Positions 57,906 through 64,000 of a stretch of DNA of 64,000 nt are shown piece after piece. Where the stretch lies: assembly GCA_013153495.1 (NCBI GenBank), contig JAADEH010000012.1, forward strand, positions 248,001-312,000, written 5' to 3'. The position numbers and the translations under genes are program-made. The notes beneath the pieces are model-generated. The model did no database searches. It was not told where the DNA came from and worked only from the letters and a program-made list of their open reading frames with translations. Numbering within the stretch: position 1 is the first letter of the stretch; each line of letters starts with the position of its first letter. The stretch comes from Aquificota bacterium. Lineage in GTDB: Bacteria > Aquificota > Aquificia > Aquificales > Aquificaceae.

Positions 57906-59129
57906 TTACGCCCCGAACTTCTTTAATCTCAGGGAGTTAGCAAGGAGCAGGTTTATTATCTTTTTCGCGGGGATAATTCCTATTTCTCCCTTCACGCATT
58001 CCCTTTCGGTAAAGCGCTCTGCAGTCCCGCCCAGAACGTAGGGAGAGTGGATTAAAAGAGGAACGGGATGCCAGGAGTGTCCCTTCAGAACCGATGGGGT
58101 GGAGTGGTCTCCGGTTATAGCAAGAACGTCTGGTTTTAACTCCAAAAACTTGGGAAGGTGTTTGTCAAAGTCCTCAATTACCGAAACCTTGCCCTCCCAG
58201 TTGCCGTCCTCACCGTAGGAGTCGGTCTTTTTAACGTGCACGAAAAAGAAGTCGTAGCTCTCCTTTACCCTTTTGAGGGTTTCTATCTGGCTCTTGAGGT
58301 CGTTTCCCTCAAACTCAATTATGTCCATGCCGACCAAACTCGCAAGTCCCTTATACATGGGATAGACCGCTATACAGCACGACCTCAGACCGAACCTCTC
58401 TTCCATGGTAGGTATGTTGGGCTTCTGAGCAAAGCCTCTAAGGAGCAGGTAGTTAGCCTTCGGCTCGTCCTTCAGCACCTCTGCAACTCTATCTATGAAC
58501 TTCTTAACCACCTGAGCTACCTTCTGAGCCTGGGGAGTTTCTCCGACCGGCTCTAAGGGTTCCTTTCCTACCTCTTGGGGGTCCGTGTCGTTTATGCGGT
58601 CGCTTCCCTCCTCTAAAGGCTCGGGAAATCTCAGGACTATGGCTGTCCTGTGCTCCATACCCGGTGCTATTATCACCTCAACCCCGTCTATCTCCCTTAT
58701 GCTTTCCTGAATTTTCTTGGTTATTCTCCTGTTCTCCTCGGTGGGTATCCTCCCCGCTCTTCTGTCCTTTACGACAGGTTTCCCGTTCACATACTCAACG
58801 GTTGCGTAGTTCCCCCTTATGGCAATGTCCGTGCTTCTGACCTCAAGACCAAGTCCGAGAGCTTCTAAAATTCCCCTTCCTATCTCATACTTGAGTGGGT
58901 CGTAGCCGAAAAGTCCCAAGTGTCCGGGACCGCTTCCCGGAGTAATCCCGTAATCAACGGGAACGTGCATTCCGAGAGCGGACTTCTTGGCAAGTGCGTC
59001 CAAGTTGGGGGTCTTAGCGACCTCAAGCTCCGTTTTTCCTTCCCTAACAGGCAGTCCCCCGAGACCGTCCAAAACTATGAGAAAAATCTTGGAGCCGTTT
59101 TTCTGAACCAGCTTTTCTACCGCTTCCAT
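57906..59129 (-). CDS. apgM: Archaeal-type 2,3-bisphosphoglycerate-independent phosphoglycerate mutase
   Basis: Interconverts 3- and 2-phosphoglycerate. It has 407 residues, the size of archaeal ApgM (alkaline phosphatase superfamily) and not the 510-residue bacterial Gpm[33 protein letters not shown] has the metal Asp; [16 protein letters not shown] has the phosphorylated Ser; [26 protein letters not shown] has metal ligands. Its presence fits the family in Aquificae. No good Shine-Dalgarno site. It is the first gene of apgM-mtnA-bioW-DUF1461. Confidence 0.94.
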   Translation of the reverse strand: MEAVEKLVQKNGSKIFLIVLDGLGGLPVREGKTELEVAKTPNLDALAKKSALGMHVPVDYGITPGSGPGHLGLFGYDPLKYEIGRGILEALGLGLEVRSTDIAIRGNYATVEYVNGKPVVKDRRAGRIPTEENRRITKKIQESIREIDGVEVIIAPGMEHRTAIVLRFPEPLEEGSDRINDTDPQEVGKEPLEPVGETPQAQKVAQVVKKFIDRVAEVLKDEPKANYLLLRGFAQKPNIPTMEERFGLRSCCIAVYPMYKGLASLVGMDIIEFEGNDLKSQIETLKRVKESYDFFFVHVKKTDSYGEDGNWEGKVSVIEDFDKHLPKFLELKPDVLAITGDHSTPSVLKGHSWHPVPLLIHSPYVLGGTAERFTERECVKGEIGIIPAKKIINLLLANSLRLKKFGA

Positions 59130-59160
59130 AACATTAACATGATAGCAGAAGCAATTTTCA

Positions 59161-59185
59161 GCCTTACCCGTGCGCTGTGTAAGGC
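59161..59185. repeat. Hairpin beyond the tnpB stop
   Basis: GCCTTAC/GTAAGGC, 7-bp arms with an 11-nt loop, between apgM and tnpB. It could end the tnpB transcript or be part of the element end. Confidence 0.45.
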
Positions 59186-59192
59186 ACGTAAA

Positions 59193-59264
59193 AATACCAC
59201 ATCAGGCACAAAACCTATTCACTCGACGTGGTATTCCCGTCCGCCCACGCAACCCTTCGGTTGC
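59193..59264 (-). ncRNA. Possible omega-RNA-like structured 3' end of tnpB
   Basis: Read on the minus strand, GCAACC-GAAG-GGTTGC (59264-59249) forms a tight hairpin in the last codons of tnpB, and AATACCAC (59235-59228) pairs with GTGGTATT (59200-59193) across 27 nt spanning the stop. TnpB guide RNAs typically come from this overlap of gene end and element end. The call is inferred from position and structure only. Confidence 0.35.
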
Positions 59265-60839
59265 ACTACTACCCCCTATTCCTAAAAGGAACTCAGGGGA
59301 TACTTGGTAAATCAGCTCAACCAACTCCAACCGCACAGGATTACAGAGCTTAACAAAAAGTGCCTTTGAGTTTTCGTAAAAACTAAATTTCAGGAGCTTA
59401 GCTCCCACCCTCAATATGTTCAACGCTCCCACAAGGTCCGAGTGGAAAACCTTATCCACTATCTTGTCCTTAAACAGATTGCCTCTCCTTTCTCCCTGAC
59501 TGAGTTTGTCTATCTCCTCCCTCAACCTGTCTATCTTGTCTTCCAACGCCTTTACCTTCTCCTCATCTACTTCTTCTTCACTCTTTGCTTTCTCTCTCTC
59601 CAGCTTCCTTATAAGCTTGAATTTCTCTTTTCCCAATTCTTGAACCTTCTTTATATCCGCAAAAGGTGAGGTCTTTGAGGTGTAGCTCTCATCTACCTCT
59701 ATAACTTCCATCCCAAGCTCCCTTGCCTTGTATTTTATCAACTCTATCAGTCTCCTGAAGGGAATGGATACGAACTCTTGATTAATTCTCTTCCCCAAGT
59801 TTATCCCCCTCTTGCTCTCAAGGGCATTCTTGCCTATGTAGATTACCTTATGTCCTGTCTCGTAGAGAATATCCACAATCTTCCTCGCTATCTTGTGGAA
59901 GTTATCCTCTATCCACCTCTTCCTGTGAGAAGAGAGAACTCTCTGCTTTAGCTCAAACTCTCTGAGTTTGCTCTTTAGCTTTTCTGTAGCTTCGTAATCT
60001 CCGCTCTCCATCTCATTGCTCAGATAATCTATCTGAGCCTGTAGTTTTGCTTTTTCCTTGTTAAACCACTGATTGAAGGCTTTTATCTCTTTCCCTGAAA
60101 CTATGAAGCTCCTAAGCTCGGGGTTTTCCGAAACCACAGAAAGTAATTCGTCAAGCCCTATATCTATCCCTGCCCTGTATTCTCCTTTAGGTTGTGTTTC
60201 CGTCTTCTCCCACTCATAGACCACGTCAACGTATAGGTCTTCTCCATAAAACTTCAGTCTTACAGAAGATACTTTATGGGGAAAATCTTTGGAGAGCCTA
60301 ACCTTCAGGTGCTGTTTTCCTCTCAGTCTGATTAATAGGCTGTCTCCTTCTCTTTTGAATGTGTTTATATTTCCCTCTGCCGAGAAGTTCATTAGATACC
60401 TGAGCTTTTTTGGTTTTGGTGGTCTCGGCATTCCTGAGAATTTGGAAGGGTCCTCTCTGAATTTCTCAAGTGCTTTAAAGAAACCTTTAAAGTCTTTTAT
60501 TACCTGCTTTATAAGGGTTTGGATAAAGTGTGGGTTGTTTATCTTCTCCTTTTGCTTTCTCAAGGAGTTAAGAAGTTCTCTCAGTTCCTTTGAGTTTTCT
60601 ATATTCCTTAGAGCTTCCTCAAACTCTTCTTTGTATTTGCCTCTGTATTCCTTTGGTGAAAGTAAAGCGTAGAGTATGGACTCGTGAAGGAGTGCTTTTT
60701 TGTAGGTGAGCCTGTATTTCCTTATGAGGATTACGAGCATGTTTCTAAAGTGTGCAAGGTCGTAGAGGAGTTTTCTAACTCTCCGTTTTCTCTCTTTACC
60801 TGATATTCTTATGGTGAGAATTCTCTTAGCTGATGACAT
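59202..60839 (-). CDS. tnpB: TnpB-family RNA-guided nuclease/transposase accessory protein without zinc ribbon
   Basis: A 545-residue TnpB homologue, longer than the usual 370-430. The RuvC residues are D226 (AGIDIGLDE), E384 (EVDESYTSKTSPF) and D468 (HSDLVGALNILR), so the nuclease site looks intact. Where most TnpB proteins have a CxxC zinc ribbon between the second and third motifs, this one has no cysteine and instead a charged coiled-coil-like stretch (about 398-448). A second charged insertion is at about 255-310. The C-terminus (GGSSATEGLRGRTGIPRR) is encoded by hairpin DNA. It follows a tnpA remnant. Confidence 0.8.
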   Translation of the reverse strand: MSSAKRILTIRISGKERKRRVRKLLYDLAHFRNMLVILIRKYRLTYKKALLHESILYALLSPKEYRGKYKEEFEEALRNIENSKELRELLNSLRKQKEKINNPHFIQTLIKQVIKDFKGFFKALEKFREDPSKFSGMPRPPKPKKLRYLMNFSAEGNINTFKREGDSLLIRLRGKQHLKVRLSKDFPHKVSSVRLKFYGEDLYVDVVYEWEKTETQPKGEYRAGIDIGLDELLSVVSENPELRSFIVSGKEIKAFNQWFNKEKAKLQAQIDYLSNEMESGDYEATEKLKSKLREFELKQRVLSSHRKRWIEDNFHKIARKIVDILYETGHKVIYIGKNALESKRGINLGKRINQEFVSIPFRRLIELIKYKARELGMEVIEVDESYTSKTSPFADIKKVQELGKEKFKLIRKLEREKAKSEEEVDEEKVKALEDKIDRLREEIDKLSQGERRGNLFKDKIVDKVFHSDLVGALNILRVGAKLLKFSFYENSKALFVKLCNPVRLELVELIYQVSPEFLLGIGGSSATEGLRGRTGIPRRVNRFCA

Positions 60840-60961
60840 TCTCCACCGCCTTCCTCATCGTATCCGTATCTTCCGTTGGGGAGCCTTATCGTTTTTATCT
60901 TTCCCTCCTTTCCGAGTCTCCTTAAGGTGCTTCTGAAAATTCTTTTACTATATAATTCCAA
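60809..60961 (-). pseudogene. IS607 tnpA remnant (MerR-like HTH part only)
   Basis: Absent from the ORF track. Read on the minus strand the frame gives ELYSKRIFRSTLRRLGKEGKIKTIRLPNGRYGYDEEGGGE and then a stop. STLRRLxKEGKIKxIRLPNGxYxYDEE is the helix-turn-helix start of IS607 serine recombinases. The N-terminal helix seems shortened, and the about 150-residue recombinase domain is missing, the frame passing directly into tnpB. Hence a deletion derivative. Confidence 0.6.
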
Positions 60962-60995
60962 AAGCTCACTACTAAGCTACGGGAGGTTTTGAGCT

Positions 60996-62222
60996 ATGAA
61001 AAAACTCCTTACGGGAGGACTGAGCCTTTCCCTCATAGCATCAGCGGTTTTCGCAGGTGGTTACAAGGTGCCGGAACAGTCCATAAGGTCAACGGGAACC
61101 TCGGGAGCTTACTTTTCCTCTTCCAACTCTGCGGACGCCTCATACTACAACCCCGCCAACATGAGTTTTATGAAAGATGGCTGGGGGCTTGAAACAGGTA
61201 TCAGGTATATAGTCCTGCCGAGGATAAAGTTCAGAGGTCAGGTTTACGACAGGGTAAGCTCTTCCTACGTTCCCACCAAAACCTCTTCTAATCGGGAGGA
61301 CTTTCTCGTCCCCTACTTCCACTATGTAAGTCCGAAGGTTGGAAACCTCCGGTTCGGTTTGTCCATCACAACCCCTGCGGGTCTGTCCAAGAGCTGGGAA
61401 AATAGTCTCGCTCAGGCATACGCCAAAACTTTTCACCTCGAGGTGTATGAGACGAGCCTGTCCGCCTCCTATCTCATAACCGATTACCTGTCCGTAGGTG
61501 CGGGTCTGAGAGCGGTCTATTCGAGAGGAGAAGTTGAGCTTGCTCATCCGTCGGGAGCTTATTCCATATCCATGGACGGAGATACGGACATACTCCCGGG
61601 TTATGTGGTATCCGTATCCCTAAAACCTACGAAGGAACTGACCATCTCTACCCTATACAGGTCTAAGGTTGACTTAAGAATAAAGGGAAATGCTAAAGGT
61701 CATATATATCCCGGACCCTATCTTTTCGACACTTCCGGCAAGGTAAAGGTTCCCCTGCCAGCGGAGTGGAGACTGGGAGCTTCCTACAGGCTTGGAAGCA
61801 CCACCTTCGAGCTTACCTACGAGAGAACCTTCTGGTCCGATTACGAGAACCTGAACTTCGACTTCGGAGACCCCACGGTGGAAGGTGCTTTCGGAGGAGT
61901 TCAGCCCAAAGACTGGGACGACACGAACACCTACAGGCTCGGGATTATCCACGACTTTAACGAGAAGTTCACCGGAATGCTCGGCATAGCCTACGACGAG
62001 ACGCCGGTCCCGGAAAGGAACCTCGGCTTCGAGCTACCGGACTCCGACGGCTGGATACTCTCCCTCGGAGGTATATACAAACCCCAGTCCAAAGTAGAAA
62101 TAGGAGTAGCCTACCTATACTTCATCAAGCAGGACAGAACGGTCAACAACTCCCGCATAAGGGGAGAATTTTCGGACATATCAGCCCACATGCTGACCCT
62201 GTCGGTAGCTTACGGCTTTTGA
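60996..62222 (+). CDS. fadL: FadL/OmpP1-family outer-membrane channel for hydrophobic compounds
   Basis: Outer-membrane beta barrel for uptake of fatty acids or hydrocarbons. It has 408 residues. A signal peptide (MKKLLTGGLSLSLIASAVFAG) is followed by the family opening GGYKVPEQSIRSTGTSGAYFSSSNSADASYYNPANMSFM, matching the plug and NPA motif of FadL, and ends in LTLSVAYGF, with a terminal aromatic. GGGAGG precedes the ATG. fadD follows after 9 nt, so the two probably form an uptake-activation pair. Confidence 0.93.
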   Translation: MKKLLTGGLSLSLIASAVFAGGYKVPEQSIRSTGTSGAYFSSSNSADASYYNPANMSFMKDGWGLETGIRYIVLPRIKFRGQVYDRVSSSYVPTKTSSNREDFLVPYFHYVSPKVGNLRFGLSITTPAGLSKSWENSLAQAYAKTFHLEVYETSLSASYLITDYLSVGAGLRAVYSRGEVELAHPSGAYSISMDGDTDILPGYVVSVSLKPTKELTISTLYRSKVDLRIKGNAKGHIYPGPYLFDTSGKVKVPLPAEWRLGASYRLGSTTFELTYERTFWSDYENLNFDFGDPTVEGAFGGVQPKDWDDTNTYRLGIIHDFNEKFTGMLGIAYDETPVPERNLGFELPDSDGWILSLGGIYKPQSKVEIGVAYLYFIKQDRTVNNSRIRGEFSDISAHMLTLSVAYGF

Positions 62223-62231
62223 GGTCTTGCC

Positions 62232-63797
62232 ATGTATAGGTTCAGCAACCTCTACGAGGTTATAGAAGAGAACGCTTCGCGTTATTCCAAAAAACCCATA
62301 ATCTTTGAAGAGAACCTGAAGCTCCGCTGGAGAGAATTCAAGCACTACATAGACTCCTTTGCCCGATATTTGGAACTTGTCGGAGTCAGAAAGGGAGACA
62401 ATGTAGCAATTCTTATGTCAAACTCCAAAGAGTTCGTAATAGCCTTCTTAGCAATAGGGAAGCTCGGAGCTGTTCCCATACCTCTCAACACCTTCCTCAA
62501 GAGAGCGGAGCTTGAATACATACTCAACGACTGTGAAGCGAAGCTTATAATCACCCAAGGCAAGTTTGCGGAACTGCTCAAAGACATAGACAAAAGCACC
62601 AAGATAGAAAAGTTCATATGGTCCGAGGACCCACCGGTGCTGGACGAAAACAATCTCAGCTTCGAAGAGGGACTCACCATAGAGGATTACGAGCACATAA
62701 AACCCCAAGCCAAGCTCGAAGACCTTGCGGTAATCCTATACACTTCCGGAACAACCGGGAAACCCAAGGGAGTCATGCTAACTTACAAAAACATACTCTC
62801 CAACATACTCAACATAACCAAGGTATTTGACATAAAGCCCAAAGACAGGTTCATAGTGTATCTGCCCATGTTCCACGCCTTTACCCTAACCGCAACGGTT
62901 CTCCTTCCCCTCTACACAGCAAGCCCCATAGTCATAGTCAAATCCATAATGCCCTTTTCGAACGTAATAAAACAGACTCTCCTTCGGAGAGTGAGCGTAT
63001 TTATGGGAGTTCCGGAAGTCTTTAACGCCCTCTCGAAAGCCAAGCTCCCCTGGTATTTCATGTGGTTCAACCGCATCAAGTATTTCATATCCGGTGGAGC
63101 GCCCCTGCCCCAGGACACCTTAGAAAGGATGAAGCGCAAGTTCAAGAGAGCGGTTCTCTTAGAGGGATACGGACTTAGCGAGTGCTCCCCCGTCGTTTCC
63201 GTCAACCTGCCCCACAAACAGAAGCCCCTCTCGGTGGGACCGCCCCTTCCCGACTACGAGGTAAAGGTGGTGGACGACGAGCTTATGGAACTCCCCGTAG
63301 GGGAAGTAGGAGAAATAATCGTAAAAGGGGACTGCGTTATGAAGGGATACTATAAGAACCCCTACGAGACGGAAAACACCATAATAAACGGCTGGCTCAG
63401 AACGGGAGACTTGGGATACGTTGACGAGGACGGCTTCATATACATAGTTGACCGCAAGAAGGACCTCATAATCTGCAAAGGCATGAACATATACCCCAGA
63501 GAGGTGGAAGAGGTGCTCATGTCCCACCCAAAGGTGGAACTCTGTGCGGTGGTGGGAAGAAAAGACCCCAACCACGGGGAAATACCCGTAGCCTTCGTAA
63601 AACCCGTAGAAGACAGCCAGCTGACGGAAGGGGAACTCAGAAATTACCTGAAGGACAAACTCGCCAACTACAAAGTCCCGAGGCAGTTCATATTCGTTGA
63701 CGACCTACCCAAGAACGCCACCGGTAAGGTCCTTAAGAGAGTTCTAAGGGACAAACTGAACAGGGGAGAGTTCGACCACCAGAAAACTTCCCCTTGA
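62232..63797 (+). CDS. fadD: Long-chain acyl-CoA synthetase (AMP-forming)
   Basis: Activates fatty acids or other carboxylic acids to CoA thioesters with ATP. It has 521 residues. ANL-family motifs are LYTSGTTGKPKGVMLTY (P-loop), LEGYGLSECSPVVSVN, WLRTGDLGYVDEDGFIYIVDRKKDLIICKGMNIYP, and PKNATGKVLKR with the catalytic lysine. Chain-length specificity cannot be told, but coupling to fadL favours long chains. Preceded by GAGG. Confidence 0.92.
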   Translation: MYRFSNLYEVIEENASRYSKKPIIFEENLKLRWREFKHYIDSFARYLELVGVRKGDNVAILMSNSKEFVIAFLAIGKLGAVPIPLNTFLKRAELEYILNDCEAKLIITQGKFAELLKDIDKSTKIEKFIWSEDPPVLDENNLSFEEGLTIEDYEHIKPQAKLEDLAVILYTSGTTGKPKGVMLTYKNILSNILNITKVFDIKPKDRFIVYLPMFHAFTLTATVLLPLYTASPIVIVKSIMPFSNVIKQTLLRRVSVFMGVPEVFNALSKAKLPWYFMWFNRIKYFISGGAPLPQDTLERMKRKFKRAVLLEGYGLSECSPVVSVNLPHKQKPLSVGPPLPDYEVKVVDDELMELPVGEVGEIIVKGDCVMKGYYKNPYETENTIINGWLRTGDLGYVDEDGFIYIVDRKKDLIICKGMNIYPREVEEVLMSHPKVELCAVVGRKDPNHGEIPVAFVKPVEDSQLTEGELRNYLKDKLANYKVPRQFIFVDDLPKNATGKVLKRVLRDKLNRGEFDHQKTSP

Positions 63798-63848
63798 CTT
63801 GAGCTTTCCCAATCCCTAAATTCAAACAAACTTTAAAGGAGTATAGTC

Positions 63849-64000
63849 ATGTCGCAAACTGTCGAAAAGAACACGGTGGTTTCCTTCCACTACACCCTCA
63901 AGGATAAGGAAACCGGAAGCCTAATCGAGTCCAGCAAAGAAACGGGACAACCCGTAACCTTCCTCGTGGGAGCCGGGGAGATAATACCTGGTCTGGAAAA
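63849..64000 (+). CDS. slyD: FKBP-type peptidyl-prolyl isomerase (SlyD-like), 3' partial
   Basis: Only the first 50 codons are inside the window. They read MSQTVEKNTVVSFHYTLKDKETGSLIESS...PVTFLVGAGEIIPGLE, the FKBP start with the VGAGEIIPGLE motif. A SlyD-type enzyme, also involved in nickel delivery to hydrogenase, is likely because of the short linker before this motif, but the insert-in-flap domain and metal-binding tail lie outside. AAAGGAG precedes the ATG. Confidence 0.85.
   Translation, partial: MSQTVEKNTVVSFHYTLKDKETGSLIESSKETGQPVTFLVGAGEIIPGLE

Larger units (their letters stand above)
59161..60961 (-). mobile_element. Degenerate IS607-like element: tnpA remnant, tnpB, structured 3' end
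   Basis: On the minus strand the element reads tnpA remnant (60961-60809), tnpB (60839-59202), then hairpins down to about 59161. The serine-recombinase part of tnpA is gone, so it should no longer move by itself. Element ends are guesses: IS607 elements lack terminal inverted repeats and no target duplication can be seen. It separates apgM from fadL. Confidence 0.6.

Noticed and set aside
57321-57926. 201-aa ORF opposite mtnA
   Set aside because: Antisense to mtnA with a Ser/Arg/Pro-rich nonsense-like translation.

Overview
The window reads as a stretch of chromosome from a thermophilic, chemolithoautotrophic member of the Aquificaceae (Aquifex / Hydrogenobacter / Hydrogenivirga group). This rests on several things: hydrogenase maturation genes (hypC, hypD); an archaeal-type apgM; a phosphoserine phosphatase of the metal-independent histidine-phosphatase type known from Hydrogenobacter thermophilus; a two-domain protein disulfide oxidoreductase; BioW-type pimelate activation; charged, Lys/Glu-rich proteins; and very dense packing with short overlaps. 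The genus is inferred, not proven. No gap longer than 300 bases lacks a gene, and no rRNA, CRISPR array or prophage was seen.

Layout. 1-4.9 kb: end of an acyltransferase, a Fur-family regulator, a YbgC thioesterase, two M16 peptidases enclosing two tiny glycine-rich lipoproteins, mogA. 4.8-8.2 kb: an orphan, tpiA, an LptF/G-type permease, tRNA-Ser, thiE, a thioredoxin-fold protein. 8.2-16.7 kb, minus strand: rpsA, an HU-like gene, tRNA-Pro, an HTH protein, tamB, recG. 16.7-25.7 kb: an orphan with hslU, otsA, a low-GC dehydrogenase, a small membrane protein, tRNA-Thr, pyrG, tRNA-Asp, ahcY, a porin. 25.8-34.8 kb: apbE/ligA back to back, hypC-hypD, radA, an iron-sulfur fumarate reductase/succinate dehydrogenase subunit, a large surface lipoprotein. 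34.8-44.2 kb: argH, an FMN-binding protein with a membrane partner, tRNA-Leu, a Gfo/Idh oxidoreductase, a PDO-flavoreductase pair, an overlapping phoH-ybeY-AMMECR1-nfi chain, htpX, an exported HIRAN protein. 44.2-51.3 kb: pspA, a TPR protein, exbB, exbD, a ydcF-like gene, then proB and an M20 deacetylase. 51.3-55.6 kb: a signalling trio of MCP-hemerythrin, CHASE2-cyclase and cyclic-nucleotide phosphodiesterase. 55.6-59.1 kb: DUF1461-like gene, bioW, mtnA, apgM. 59.2-61 kb: an IS607-like remnant with an unusual TnpB. 61-64 kb: fadL, fadD and the start of an FKBP/SlyD isomerase.

How the genes fit together. The best candidate for an uncharacterised system is the trio at 51.4-55.6 kb, where a soluble MCP-like protein ending in an oxygen-binding hemerythrin is followed closely by a membrane adenylate cyclase and, in a TGATG overlap, a metallo-beta-lactamase-fold phosphodiesterase. 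Second, many first-in-operon genes have no Shine-Dalgarno site but carry a TANAAT-like box 6-9 nt before the start codon, suggesting common leaderless transcription. At apbE/ligA two such boxes overlap within 21 bp. Third, the TnpB has its RuvC residues but no zinc-ribbon cysteines, and it sits next to a degraded tnpA and a hairpin-rich 3' end. All functional calls come from reading motifs by eye; no searches were run.
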